Shown here: one piece after another, positions 37,501-47,608 of the stretch
Numbering within the stretch: the stretch's first letter is position 1
Layout: the number at the start of each line of letters is the position of its first letter
Assembly (NCBI RefSeq): GCF_007558725.1
Contig: NZ_VLPL01000005.1
Coordinates: forward strand, 248,001 to 312,000
Source: Fluviicola chungangensis
Lineage (GTDB): Bacteria > Bacteroidota > Bacteroidia > Flavobacteriales_D > Crocinitomicaceae
DNA: 64,000 bases
Direction: 5' to 3'
Position numbers and translations under genes: made by a program
The notes under the pieces: generated by a model
Told to the model about the DNA's origin: nothing
Databases searched by the model: none
The model's input: only the letters and a program-made list of their open reading frames with translations

Positions 37501-39268
37501 AACCACCTGCACAGAATGTGGTGGGGCCACCGGCTGCAATGGTCGGAGGTGTTCCCGGTGTAACTGTAACTGTTCTGTTACTGGTGATCTGGTTACCACA
37601 AAGATCTGTTACGATTGAATAAAGTGTCACTGAACCCGAAGTTGGAAACGTAATATTTACACTTGTTCCGGTTCCAATACTTGGAGTACCGGTTGGACTA
37701 AAACTCCAGTTGTAATTATAAGTCGGAATACCATAAATCGCGGAAGTAGATGCAGTCAATGATCCTCCCTGACAGACAGTTGTACCGGAAAGCGTAATCG
37801 GTGTTGTGGGATTGGTATACTCCAGCGATCTACCTACAATATTCATTACCCAGGGCGAACCTGCTCCGATACAGGTATTGGAACAACCGCTTGCTCCCCA
37901 GCATGAACGGTAAAATTTCAAAGTAAAGGTTATGTTTTGTCCACCGGCTGTACAGTTTGCAACGGTAGGAGCAGGTATGCAGGCTGCTAAATCCGTATAT
38001 ACTGTTTGGTTAGTTGCTGAACAGGTTCCTCCACCTATTGCATTACAAAACCAGTAAAATCCAGCTGCTGAAGGACTTGTACATCCCCCGGTTGCAATGC
38101 GCATTGCTCCATCCTGAAGCCAACAGGTTGTTCCGTTAGCAGAATAGGTAAATGAGAATGTTAAATCTGTAATAGATGCACCGGCCGGACAAGGAACCGT
38201 CAGGTTGTAATCACATGAATTCGTAAAATTACACGAAGCATTATACCTGGATCCGGTAATCGATGCCTGTGCCAAAGTAGCTGTTCCTGTTATCAGTGGA
38301 TCAACGATTAACTGATAAGAACCAATATGTGCGTTGATCCAGTCATAATCAACGAGTAAGTCAACCTTATTGGCATGTATGACGTATTCCCCTGAACGTG
38401 CCAGACTTTTAGGTCCATCCTTTGCAAATAATTTTGCTTCGTCCATGAGGGCCAATTGTGTCGTGCCAGTCATTAATTTTAAGCTCCCGATTCCACGGTT
38501 ATGTGTTCCTTCGGAGAATTCGGCATGTACCGGAGATAATGCACTATGTAGCTCTTCCCGGAAAACTAACTGATCAAACACACCGAATTCATTGGTCTTA
38601 ATAATGAAACTTGTTTTGATTCCTCCGCGTTGAACAAGCATTTCAGCATCGATTCCCGGAAAGACATTGTGAATCAGCGTACCATCAGATCCTACTGTAT
38701 AATCGGACCAGTTTGCTGTTAATTGACTGGATTCCGCTCCGTTTTGAACAACGATTAATTTCCAATTATTGAAAAACAATGTACCATTGGCTGTCTTCAA
38801 CTCGGTTCTCGCAGCAGAAAAATCAATCACCGGCTGATCTGACAAATAACCGGATTCATACCTCGTACCTGATACGGGATGTAACGCAGGTTCAATCGTG
38901 ACCCATGCCCCATCTATCCGTTCATGCAGATCTCCGAGTGCTTTTTGTGAATAAAATTCATGCGTATCCTCCAGGTTAATGAAATAACGCTCGTCAACAG
39001 TCCTCTTTTCCAGAACCTCAATACAATTCTCACATGGAGCATTTTCAGGGAGCTTTCCAAAATTAGGGTGCGAATAATACCCGGGATCGTTGTATTTTCT
39101 CCAAGCTTCTATATTCCTGATCTCAGAAACAGGGAAAGAAGTCAGGTTCTTTTCAACTGCCGTCATACCGGATTGAGCATGTTTCTCCTGACCATACAGA
39201 GAGGCAATTCCCACTAAAAAAAAGAATAGGACAGAAACGCAGTTTCGAGAGTAGTTTGTTGTCAGCAT
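34583..39268 (-). CDS. Large T9SS type-B adhesin with eight Ig-like tandem repeats
   Basis: 1561 residues, complete. Signal peptide (NCVSVLFFFLVGIASLYG). A ~300-residue N-terminal region (to about DPLITGTATL) resembles those found before SprB-type repeats, then a Cys-rich module, then eight tandem 72-75-residue Ig-like repeats (each with TFCSGGSVTLTSS, GNTWSTGATTQSI and GSYTVTVS), then a GPLCVN...YSWTGPNSFS domain, PKD domains (WSFGNG, WNFGDGG), and the gliding-motility-associated type-B T9SS domain (IYYVPNSFTPNGDEHNN ... FNRWGE ... WDGTYNG). Probably a surface adhesin, plausibly for gliding or attachment. Its C-terminal third parallels the truncated gene at 2-1735. Single gene. Confidence 0.93.
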   Translation of the reverse strand: MLTTNYSRNCVSVLFFFLVGIASLYGQEKHAQSGMTAVEKNLTSFPVSEIRNIEAWRKYNDPGYYSHPNFGKLPENAPCENCIEVLEKRTVDERYFINLEDTHEFYSQKALGDLHERIDGAWVTIEPALHPVSGTRYESGYLSDQPVIDFSAARTELKTANGTLFFNNWKLIVVQNGAESSQLTANWSDYTVGSDGTLIHNVFPGIDAEMLVQRGGIKTSFIIKTNEFGVFDQLVFREELHSALSPVHAEFSEGTHNRGIGSLKLMTGTTQLALMDEAKLFAKDGPKSLARSGEYVIHANKVDLLVDYDWINAHIGSYQLIVDPLITGTATLAQASITGSRYNASCNFTNSCDYNLTVPCPAGASITDLTFSFTYSANGTTCWLQDGAMRIATGGCTSPSAAGFYWFCNAIGGGTCSATNQTVYTDLAACIPAPTVANCTAGGQNITFTLKFYRSCWGASGCSNTCIGAGSPWVMNIVGRSLEYTNPTTPITLSGTTVCQGGSLTASTSAIYGIPTYNYNWSFSPTGTPSIGTGTSVNITFPTSGSVTLYSIVTDLCGNQITSNRTVTVTPGTPPTIAAGGPTTFCAGGSVTLTSSSATGNTWSNGATTQSITVTTGGSYTVTVVGGGGCSSTSSATVVTVTPLPATPTITPSGPISFCTGGSVTLTSSSATGNTWSTGATTQSINVTTAGTYTLTVTTSGCTSAPASTTITVNPLPAVPTISTGGPTTFCSGGSVTLTSSSPSGNTWSTGATTQSITVSSSGSYTVTVSNGSCSSTSAATVVTVNPLPAVPTISAGGPTTFCSGGSVTLTSSAATGNTWSTGATTQSITVSSSGSYTVTVSNGSCSSASAAVVVTVNPLPAIPTISASGSTTFCAGGSVTLTSSAATGNTWSTTETTQAINVTTSGSYTVTVSSGSCSSTSAVTLVTVNPLPAVPTITAGGPTTFCSGGSVTLTSSSASGNTWSTGATTQSITVSSSGSYTVTVSNGSCSSASAATVVTVNPLPAVPTIAASGPTTFCSGGSVTLTSSAASGNTWSTGATTQSIIVSTGGSYTVTVSNGSCSSASAATIVTVNPLPAVPTIAASGPTTFCSGGSVTLTSSASTGNIWSTGATTQSITVSTGGSYTVTVSASGCSSASAATIVTVNPIPTVTASNNGPLCVNQPLNLTASGTAGGTYSWTGPNSFSSASQNPTIASVTGADFGVYTVTISVNSCTASATTNVTLNSGISTAILAVGPFCANDGAITLSAANPGGNWSGTGIVNPVTGLFDPSVSGPGSFVITYDIPGSCSGASTTTIVVNPLPATDFTADTLSGCAPLSVNFTNQTPSSVNAQWSFGNGQTSASLLNASANYTSAGCFTVSLNVTDLNGCAATFTKVNFICIHPKADASFTPSPYEATITHPEIHFINTSSNATSYAWNFGDGGNSVAFSPTYTYDEVPSNYVVKLTATNAFGCSDTAKVIVRILDELIYYVPNSFTPNGDEHNNTFQPVFTSGFDPYSFKLLIFNRWGETVFESKDAKVGWDGTYNGMLVQEGIYTWTVSFKDPDTDKKYTANGHLTLVK
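35820..37546 (-). repeat. Eight tandem ~216-bp repeats inside the adhesin gene
   Basis: Eight in-frame units, seven of 72 residues and the first of 75 (7 x 216 + 225 nt). Several adjacent units share long identical DNA blocks (around 36350, 36780 and 36995 the text repeats almost verbatim at 216-nt multiples), consistent with recent duplication or gene conversion. Units 3, 4, 6 and 7 are the most alike. Such arrays expand and contract and may be mis-assembled from short reads. Confidence 0.9.
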
Positions 39269-39408
39269 GTACCTAAAATTATTAACGCTATATGCAAATA
39301 GACGTAAATAATCTCACATGGTGGTGTCAGTTTTTTGTTTTTTTAATCCCCAATTAATATATCGCTAAACCGGCGAAAACTAGAACGTTGTAGCCTTAGC
39401 TATTTGAG

Positions 39409-40182
39409 TCAAAGTCCCCTGGCCTTTTTAATATTATCATACGCTTCCTGAATGCGCTGGAATTTTTCTTTGGCTCCTTTTTGATACTCTTCTCCAAGAG
39501 AAGCTACTTTATCGGGATGATACCGCACAGCCATTTGACGATACGCTTTTTTTATTTCTTCATCGGAAGCGGATTCATCAAGTCCTAAAATCTCATAGTC
39601 CGCGTTCAGATTTTGTTTGAACATTCCCTGTACAGACCTGAAATCCATTGGCGGAACCTGCAGCAAATTTGCGAGATACTGCAATGTTTTAATCTCCTGA
39701 TCGGAAACTTGTCCGTCTGACTGGGCAATTCCGAACAGGTAGTGAAGCAGCTGAATGCGGATCTCTACCTGTGCACGCATACGGATATCCGAACAGATCT
39801 GATCAATTGGTATAGCCGGGGCATCCAAAAAGTGCTTCAGGGTTTGTAGGTGCGAAGTATTAAACTGGTTTCCAAACTGTTGAGCCAGAAAAGTTTTCAC
39901 GAAATCCAATTCCGATTTTACCACTTTTCCATCGCTCTTCATCATATAAGCAGAAAGAGCCAAAAGCTGGGTAGGGAAATCGTATCGTTGTGTTTGCTGT
40001 CTGTAATATTCAAAAATATCCTGGAACGACTGACGGGAACCGTCACTATTCCTGTCTCCCTGATTATTTCTCGATCTCATGACCTGGTCAACGATCCCTC
40101 CGATAAAAAAGCCGATAATTGCCGGGATAATTCTTCCTCCGGAAACAGCAAATGCTACAATTGCAAATATGATACTATACAC
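39409..40182 (-). CDS. TerB/DnaJ-domain membrane-anchored co-chaperone (DjlA-like)
   Basis: 257 residues. An N-terminal glycine-rich membrane segment ([25 protein letters not shown]), a TerB-like helical domain (about 60-175, [20 protein letters not shown] ... [17 protein letters not shown]), and a C-terminal J-domain with the HPD motif ([20 protein letters not shown] ... VRYHPDKVA, about 190-257). This is the DjlA plan: a J-protein stimulating DnaK at the inner membrane. The only start that keeps the membrane segment is GTG 40182, since an in-frame TAA lies 12-15 nt upstream; the next Met is residue 35. A terminator hairpin of htpG ends 14 nt before the GTG. Confidence 0.88.
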   Translation of the reverse strand: MYSIIFAIVAFAVSGGRIIPAIIGFFIGGIVDQVMRSRNNQGDRNSDGSRQSFQDIFEYYRQQTQRYDFPTQLLALSAYMMKSDGKVVKSELDFVKTFLAQQFGNQFNTSHLQTLKHFLDAPAIPIDQICSDIRMRAQVEIRIQLLHYLFGIAQSDGQVSDQEIKTLQYLANLLQVPPMDFRSVQGMFKQNLNADYEILGLDESASDEEIKKAYRQMAVRYHPDKVASLGEEYQKGAKEKFQRIQEAYDNIKKARGL

Positions 40183-40195
40183 GTTACAAAATTAA

Positions 40196-40229
40196 AATCC
40201 CCGTCTCAAAGACCTTCTCGACGGGGATT
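40196..40229 (-). terminator. Hairpin between htpG and the DjlA-like gene
   Basis: 10-bp stem AATCCCCGTC / GACGGGGATT with a 14-nt loop, followed on the minus strand by TTTAATTTTG. It probably terminates htpG; being only 14 nt before the next gene's GTG, it may also affect read-through. Confidence 0.7.
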
Positions 40230-40235
40230 CATTTA

Positions 40236-42125
40236 TTAGACAAATGAGATGCTTCTCTCAATAAATTTATTCAGTTCCTCACCTTTTAACATTCCTTGGG
40301 CAAGCAGGGCCAAGTCTGTGAGTTGTTTCACTTTGGTTGATTTTTCCGAGTCATCAGACATTTTTAAAAGCGCCTCCACTTTTTGATGGTTCGCATTGAC
40401 AACCAGGTTATACGTTTCAGGGAAAGCTCCGAAGAAACCCCCTCCTCCGTACTTTTGCTGCTCCATCATTCTCCGAATGAATTCCGGTTGTGTAACAATA
40501 ATCGGGGCATCTGATTCGCTCATGGACTTAAATTCCACTTTGAATTTTTGATTGTCAACAGCCGATTCAAACAGCGGTTTCAACTCCGATTGCTGCTCTT
40601 CCGTCAATTTTGACGGTAATTCGCCTTCTTTTTGGATCAAGTGGTCCAGCGTATCCGCATCAACTCTGGCAAAGCTTAAATTCTCAACCGTTTGTTCCAT
40701 TTTCGAAATCCAATGTGAAGCCAATGGTCCGTCGATAACTGCAACCTGGTAACCACGATCTTTTGCCTGTTTCACAAAGGAAAAATGTTCTTCCAGACTA
40801 TGAGTATACAGAACAACTACCTTTCCGTCTTTATTTGTCTGAAGCGGTGCAATTTGTTCTTCAAGCTCTTCGATGGTGTAATACTTCCCGTCTGTATTTT
40901 TGATCAACGCAAACGTCTTCGCTTTTTCTGCGAACTTATCATCCGAAAGCATACCGTATTCCACGAAAATCTTCAGATCATCCCACTTCGCCTCAAAATC
41001 AGCGCGGTCCTTCTTGAACATTTCGGCCAATTTGTCCGCCACTTTCTTGGTAATGTGTGCAGAAATTTTCTTCACATTCCCATCACTCTGAAGGTACGAA
41101 CGGGAGACATTTAACGGAATATCCGGGGAGTCAATCACCCCGTGAAGCAAGGTTAAAAACTCCGGTACGATCTCCGCCACCGAATCGGTAATAAATACCT
41201 GATTGGAGTACAGATTAATCTTATTTCGCTGAACCTCTACATTCTCTTTGATTTTCGGGAAGTACAAAATCCCGGTCAAATTGAATGGATAATCCACATT
41301 CAAATGGATATGGAACAATGGATCTTCAAAAGACATCGGGTATAATTCGCGGTAGAAAGCAGTGTAATCTTCGTCTTTCAAATCAACAGGAGCTATCGTC
41401 CAGGCAGGTTTCGGATTATTCACCTGATTCGGAACATCTACCGAAACACGTTTCACTTTCCCGTCTTCGTCTTTTTCACCTTCCGGTGAGTCGATATACT
41501 CTACTTTTGTTCCGAAAAAAACCGGAATCGGAAGAAATTTACAGTATTTATCCAGAATTCCCTGGATACGCGATTTTTCAAGGAACTCTGCGGACTCTTC
41601 ATTGATGAATAAGACAATATCCGTTCCGCGTGTATCTTTTTCAATTTCTGTCAGGGTAAATTCCGGTGAGCCGTTACTTTCCCATTGAACTGCCTGTGCA
41701 CCTTCGTGGCGGGATAAAGTCCGTATTTGTACTTTTTCAGCAACCATGAATGCGGAATAAAATCCTAACCCGAAATGACCGATAATGCTTTCAGCACCCT
41801 CTTTTCCTTCGTATTGTTTCACAAATTCTTCTGCGCCCGAAAATGCAATCTGGTTGATATATTTATCGATCTCTTCGGCTGTCATACCAATTCCATTATC
41901 GCGGATTGTCAGTGTTTTGGCTTCTTTGTCTAAAAGTACTTCCACTTTCAGTTCCCCCAACTCTCCTTTATATTCACCGGTTGAAGCAAGCACTTTCAAT
42001 TTCTGGCTTGCATCTACTGCATTTGAAACCAACTCACGCAAAAAAATCTCATGGTCGGAATACAAGAATTTTTTAATGATTGGAAAAATATTTTCCGTTG
42101 AAACATGTATTTGTCCTGTTTTCAT
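40236..42125 (-). CDS. htpG: Molecular chaperone HtpG (Hsp90)
   Basis: 629 residues, normal length. N-terminal GHKL ATPase domain with FLRELVSNAVDASQKL, DNGIGMTAEE and GHFGLGFYSAFMVA motifs, middle domain with the catalytic-loop Arg in PLNVSRSYLQSDGNVK, and the C-terminal dimerisation domain. ATP-dependent cytosolic chaperone. No CIRCE-type repeat or clear promoter box was found upstream. Flanked by the DjlA-like co-chaperone downstream, so two chaperone-system genes are adjacent though separated by a hairpin. Confidence 0.96.
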   Translation of the reverse strand: MKTGQIHVSTENIFPIIKKFLYSDHEIFLRELVSNAVDASQKLKVLASTGEYKGELGELKVEVLLDKEAKTLTIRDNGIGMTAEEIDKYINQIAFSGAEEFVKQYEGKEGAESIIGHFGLGFYSAFMVAEKVQIRTLSRHEGAQAVQWESNGSPEFTLTEIEKDTRGTDIVLFINEESAEFLEKSRIQGILDKYCKFLPIPVFFGTKVEYIDSPEGEKDEDGKVKRVSVDVPNQVNNPKPAWTIAPVDLKDEDYTAFYRELYPMSFEDPLFHIHLNVDYPFNLTGILYFPKIKENVEVQRNKINLYSNQVFITDSVAEIVPEFLTLLHGVIDSPDIPLNVSRSYLQSDGNVKKISAHITKKVADKLAEMFKKDRADFEAKWDDLKIFVEYGMLSDDKFAEKAKTFALIKNTDGKYYTIEELEEQIAPLQTNKDGKVVVLYTHSLEEHFSFVKQAKDRGYQVAVIDGPLASHWISKMEQTVENLSFARVDADTLDHLIQKEGELPSKLTEEQQSELKPLFESAVDNQKFKVEFKSMSESDAPIIVTQPEFIRRMMEQQKYGGGGFFGAFPETYNLVVNANHQKVEALLKMSDDSEKSTKVKQLTDLALLAQGMLKGEELNKFIERSISFV

Positions 42126-42233
42126 AACTTATTTGAAATTTGGCATTTTCATGTCAAGGTTTGTGCCAAGGAATATTTTGTGACAAAATGACAGCATTAA
42201 ACCGAATAAAAACCGGCCACGCATAAGCTGGTT

Positions 42234-43118
42234 TCATGCTGAAGGAATGCAAATAATGTTGTCGTGATCCGGCAGTTCCTGAACATGTAAAATCTTCAAG
42301 AGTTTTCCACTGCGTTCTTTGGTTCCTTTGTGTTTGAAAAACTCATAAGGACCAATCTTTTCAACCAATTCTAGTATCTCCTTAGGAGTTGGTCCCGCTT
42401 CTTTTTCCCGCTTTTCGGATACTTCGATGATAAATACCGGTAGCTGTTTCTTAAACCAGTTCATTCCTCCGCGAATAACTTGGGGCTCAAATCCTTCTAC
42501 ATCGATTTTCACCAGGTCGATCCGCGTATTTTCGTCAAACAAATCATCCAGGCGTTCCATTTTCACTTCAATGCCTTTCTCCTCTGAACTTTGAGAAATC
42601 AGGGATGCTCCTCCCCGGTTGACTTCCCAATTTTCAAATAGCAATGCGGTTCCTTGTGTATCTGAAAGCGCAATCGGGAGTACCTCGATATTTTTGCATT
42701 GGTTCAGTTCGATATTGGTTTGTAAAATCGGAACTGTCGCCGGATTGGCTTCCACCGCATACACGATTCCTTTTTCACCAACACACTTCGATGCGATCAC
42801 GGACATGAGCCCGATATTCGCTCCGATGTCCAAAAAGGAAGCTCCGGGTTTCAGGTGTTCTTTCAGGAATTGAATTGTTCCTTTCTCGTAAGTCCCGGTT
42901 TCAAAAAGCGAAAGTTCTACTCCTTTATCCAAAGAAGGATCGATCATCATTTTAATACCGTGGATCGTTTTCAGGACATGCTTTCCCATGGATTTAGGAT
43001 CAGGAAGAAGAAGTTTGGGCAAAGCAACGGAAAGTCTGCGAATTCCTTTCACATCCCAGTCACGCAAGGCGGAGATGAGCTTGTGACGGAATAAAAAGGA
43101 TCTTTCTGGAATTGACAT
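42234..43118 (-). CDS. FkbM family SAM-dependent methyltransferase
   Basis: 294 residues. The FkbM fold is recognisable from GASFLDIGANIGLMSVIASK (SAM motif I), VYAVEANPATVPILQTNIELN and IDLVKIDVEGFEPQVIRGG. FkbM enzymes O-methylate sugars or small molecules in polysaccharide and natural-product pathways. No glycosyltransferases are adjacent, so the substrate is open. It is divergent from the broken ArsR-like gene; a TAACTTCG box (43124-43131, minus strand) and the AT-rich dyad at 43185-43220 lie in the shared region. Confidence 0.88.
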   Translation of the reverse strand: MSIPERSFLFRHKLISALRDWDVKGIRRLSVALPKLLLPDPKSMGKHVLKTIHGIKMMIDPSLDKGVELSLFETGTYEKGTIQFLKEHLKPGASFLDIGANIGLMSVIASKCVGEKGIVYAVEANPATVPILQTNIELNQCKNIEVLPIALSDTQGTALLFENWEVNRGGASLISQSSEEKGIEVKMERLDDLFDENTRIDLVKIDVEGFEPQVIRGGMNWFKKQLPVFIIEVSEKREKEAGPTPKEILELVEKIGPYEFFKHKGTKERSGKLLKILHVQELPDHDNIICIPSA

Positions 43119-43184
43119 GGAGGCGAAGTTATCACTTATTGTTGGAATATCTGCTCTGTCAAATCTTCATGTTATGATTTCGTT

Positions 43185-43220
43185 ATATCACGAATACATG
43201 ATATTATCATATTCGTATAT
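43185..43220. promoter_or_regulatory. Imperfect AT-rich dyad, possible operator
   Basis: Arms ATATCACGAATACATGAT and ATCATATTCGTATAT share the inverted cores ACGAATA / TATTCGT around a central ATT, with small insertions in the left arm. It lies in the divergent gap between FkbM and the ArsR-like remnant, where an autoregulatory ArsR operator would be expected. The assignment to that regulator is inference. Confidence 0.35.
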
Positions 43221-43295
43221 CATTTTTAGTTTTTTTCATTCAGGTACTTGTTTCCGATGATCTTTTCTGCCAACTTATTTAAGAAACAGTAACTT

Positions 43296-43601
43296 ATGGG
43301 ACGATCTAAACAACATCAGTACACCAAACAAGAATTAAACAGGGCACGAATCGGAAGAGCAATTTCTGCAACTGCGAGAGTAGTTATTCTTCAAGAAAGA
43401 AACAAATAGCACATCGTAACGAATAAATCTATTTCCAAACGGGTAAATTTAAGTGGTGCAGCAGTGTCTCAGCATATCCAAATACTGAGGGAAACAGGAT
43501 TTATCAAAAGTAAATACCTTGGAGAGATTGAAGCCTTTCGCGGTTATGTATTCACGACACAAGGTGAGATTGATTTCTACAACTTACAGAGAGTACTATA
43601 A
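43296..43601 (+). pseudogene. ArsR-like winged-helix regulator interrupted by an amber codon
   Basis: From ATG 43296 the frame reads MGRSKQHQYTKQELNRARIG ... VVILQERNK, hits TAG at 43407-43409, and continues in the same frame with HIVTNKSISKRVNLSGAAVS, QHIQILRETGFIK and FVFT-like wing residues to TAA at 43599-43601, 101 codons in all. The post-stop half contains the AAVSQHIQILRETGFI recognition helix typical of ArsR regulators, and the pre-stop half the AISATARVVIL helix. A CAG to TAG transition would create the interruption. No good start follows the TAG. Either a recent pseudogene, a sequencing error, or a natural truncation. Codon usage is otherwise normal. Confidence 0.75.
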
Positions 43602-43603
43602 AA

Positions 43604-43630
43604 AACGCCAACCTGAAATGGGTTGGCGTT
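43604..43630. terminator. Bidirectional hairpin between ArsR remnant and ABC-F gene
   Basis: 10-bp perfect stem AACGCCAACC / GGTTGGCGTT with loop TGAAATG, A-rich on the left and followed by CTCATC and A9 on the right. The A-tract reads as a U-tract only for the minus strand before the hairpin, so the strongest use is from the plus strand or as a convergent barrier. Confidence 0.6.
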
Positions 43631-43648
43631 CTCATCAAAAAAAAAATC

Positions 43649-45346
<1,698 letters not shown>

Positions 45347-45359
45347 TTATTAATGTTTT

Positions 45360-45400
45360 AATTATCAAGGGCAATCCAACCGGACATACCCTTGATAATT
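45360..45400 (-). terminator. Hairpin downstream of the metalloprotease gene
   Basis: 12-bp perfect stem AATTATCAAGGG / CCCTTGATAATT with a 17-nt loop, 12 nt after the metalloprotease stop (minus strand). The following minus-strand sequence is AT-rich rather than a pure U-tract. Confidence 0.6.
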
Positions 45401-45412
45401 CATCATTGCTGA

Positions 45413-47608
45413 CTACTGAACAATTACCCGGTGCGTCGATTTCGCAGATCCCTGAACAGCATTCAGAATATAACATCCTTTGGCCACATTCATTGGAATA
45501 CTTACAGTTTGAACTCCCGAAGATGCAGGAACATCCGTTGTTGAAATGATTGCACCTTTCAAGTCCATCACAATCAACTTCATTCCGGTCCCCGAATCGG
45601 CAAGCTCAACCACGAGGTCAGAACCACTTGCAACCGGATTCGGAGCAAGAGAAACAGCAGGCACCAATCCCTTGTCCTCAATGCCAAGCGTTCCGGTAAT
45701 GTTGAAATTGTCGAAATAGAAATTGGAAGAAAAATCGGACGCTATAAACTCAAACTTGAATTTGGTTTTGTTATCAGCTGCAGTTGGGGTATACGTGAAA
45801 CTGGCTGTTTTCCAATCCAAGTCGTTATCCGGCACAAAATCCGTGTTGCCTACATAACCGGCTGTTAATAAATCTGTTCCGGTAAGCATTTCCTTTTGAA
45901 TCCATGTTTTACCGCAATCCCTGGAGGAATAAACGATTAATTTCTCCGTAATATCTGCAGCAGCTACGGCTTTTGTCCCGTAAGCGTAATCGAATGAGAT
46001 CGTGATATTTGAGGTGTTTCTTAAATCAATTGCCGGCGAGATCAGGTAATCCTTGGAATTTCCCAAACGATCGTTGTAATACCAATCTTCCGTAAATAAT
46101 TGAGCTCCCGAAACGTCTTTAAAATTGTTTAATTTGAAACAGCCTGAATTTCCTCTTCCGCCGGTCGCAACCCGGTTAAATGACGCGTAATTATTCTCCG
46201 GATTATGTGTGATCCAGAAGTTTCCGTTCTGGTTGAAATCTTCCATTCTCGGTCCGGTATATTCGGCCCAGTCTCCCTGAACATAAATCATGTGATTGAT
46301 CGTCTTTGTATCTGATCCGGCTGTATTGGAAACCGTTAAAGTAATGGAATACCATCCCGGTGAGGCGTAAGTTACCGTTGGATTCTGAGCAGTAGAAGTG
46401 GCGGGACTTCCTCCAGGGAAACTCCACGACCAGGAAGTTACCAATGCCTTCCAGGAAGCATCTTTGAAAGCAATCGGATCATTGACACAAGCTGTCATGG
46501 CATTCGCATTTTGTGCCAGGTTTCCACTTGCACCATTGACATCCACAAAGAAATCAGCCACCGGGATACAAATCACAGGAGTTAAGGTAGACGTTCCTGT
46601 TGCCATCAGGTTTTCTCCGGTATACAAATTATTCCTGCTGCTCGTTGGCTGATCGAGCACATTATTCATAAAGTTTGCCTGGCCATTGGTGAACATCGCA
46701 TTGCAATACGAATAATCCATGTAGTTCTGTGTATTATCATTAACGTCTACAGGCCAGTAATTCCCCGGCATGGTCGATTCAACACACGTATTCGCATTCA
46801 GATCACAGGATTCTAACCCGATACAGTTTGGAGTATCCCCGATTCCGTCATCCTGGTTACAGCTGCTGGCAATTCCCGGATCGTTATCACTTCCCCAGGT
46901 ATGTGCCAGGCCCAAATAATGACCGATCTCATGAGTCAATACCCTGGAACGGCCAATAGCACTTGTCCCGATACTTCCGGTATAATTGTGAAGAATAACC
47001 ACCCCATCCCGCCAGAATCCGGCTCCGGTAACATCTGTAGGATAATGGGCAAATCCAGCAACATCCGGATCCCCCATTGTTCCGATAACCCAAACATTCA
47101 GGTATTTATCCCGGTCCCACTGGTTCAGTTTTGAATAGGCATCTGCCTGAACTGTTTGATGATTGTAAATGTGCTCAATGCCATTTGTACAATTCCCGTA
47201 TGGATCCAGGGTAGCCAAACGGAATTCCAGGTGCGTATTCCCGATAATGGTATCGAAAGGTGAAACAACATTAATCGTATCCTGGTTCTGTTTCCCGAAA
47301 TCTTCATTTAAAACCCGAACGGCATCCCGGATCTGTTGATCGGAAATGTTTTCTGCCCCATATTCATGAATAACGTGGAATACGATGGGAATGACACGAA
47401 CAGTTTCGGATTTTCCATGAGAAACACGGTTTTCTGTGCAGCGATGGAGCAGTTTTTCATAATCTTCTTTGATTTGCGGGTTTTCGGCAATCAGTTTTTG
47501 ACGCTGTTTGTCAATTCCGCAACTGAAGTGTGTTTCCTGTGCAATTGCATTTCCCGTCGCAAGAAATCCGGTGAAAACAAGAACACTTAAAGGTAAATTT
47601 TTGCGCAT
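45413..47608 (-). CDS. Secreted M43 (pappalysin-like) zinc metalloprotease with PKD and T9SS type-A domains
   Basis: 731 residues. Signal peptide (NLPLSVLVFTGFLATGNAIA), propeptide-like region, then the metzincin catalytic domain with LTHEIGHYLGLAHTWG (HExxHxxGxxH, about 225-236) and the Met-turn in NYMDYSYCNAMFTNGQ. Cys pairs in the CNQDDGIGDTPNC loop are typical of the M43 family. A PKD-like domain (SWSWSFPGGSPATSTAQNP) follows, then a jelly-roll-like domain with FYFDNFNI and the type-A T9SS domain (SLAPNPVASGSDLVVEL). Exported protease, probably for protein degradation outside the cell. Monocistronic, with a -7 box TACATTTG about 92 nt upstream. Confidence 0.93.
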   Translation of the reverse strand: MRKNLPLSVLVFTGFLATGNAIAQETHFSCGIDKQRQKLIAENPQIKEDYEKLLHRCTENRVSHGKSETVRVIPIVFHVIHEYGAENISDQQIRDAVRVLNEDFGKQNQDTINVVSPFDTIIGNTHLEFRLATLDPYGNCTNGIEHIYNHQTVQADAYSKLNQWDRDKYLNVWVIGTMGDPDVAGFAHYPTDVTGAGFWRDGVVILHNYTGSIGTSAIGRSRVLTHEIGHYLGLAHTWGSDNDPGIASSCNQDDGIGDTPNCIGLESCDLNANTCVESTMPGNYWPVDVNDNTQNYMDYSYCNAMFTNGQANFMNNVLDQPTSSRNNLYTGENLMATGTSTLTPVICIPVADFFVDVNGASGNLAQNANAMTACVNDPIAFKDASWKALVTSWSWSFPGGSPATSTAQNPTVTYASPGWYSITLTVSNTAGSDTKTINHMIYVQGDWAEYTGPRMEDFNQNGNFWITHNPENNYASFNRVATGGRGNSGCFKLNNFKDVSGAQLFTEDWYYNDRLGNSKDYLISPAIDLRNTSNITISFDYAYGTKAVAAADITEKLIVYSSRDCGKTWIQKEMLTGTDLLTAGYVGNTDFVPDNDLDWKTASFTYTPTAADNKTKFKFEFIASDFSSNFYFDNFNITGTLGIEDKGLVPAVSLAPNPVASGSDLVVELADSGTGMKLIVMDLKGAIISTTDVPASSGVQTVSIPMNVAKGCYILNAVQGSAKSTHRVIVQ

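Noticed and set aside
35820-37546. Regular repeat array considered as CRISPR
   Set aside because: Units are 216 nt, contiguous, in frame and protein-coding, with no spacers and no cas genes nearby.
43604-43630. Considered as part of an insertion-sequence end next to the broken ArsR gene
   Set aside because: The hairpin is a normal terminator-like stem; no transposase, target duplication or matching repeat is present.
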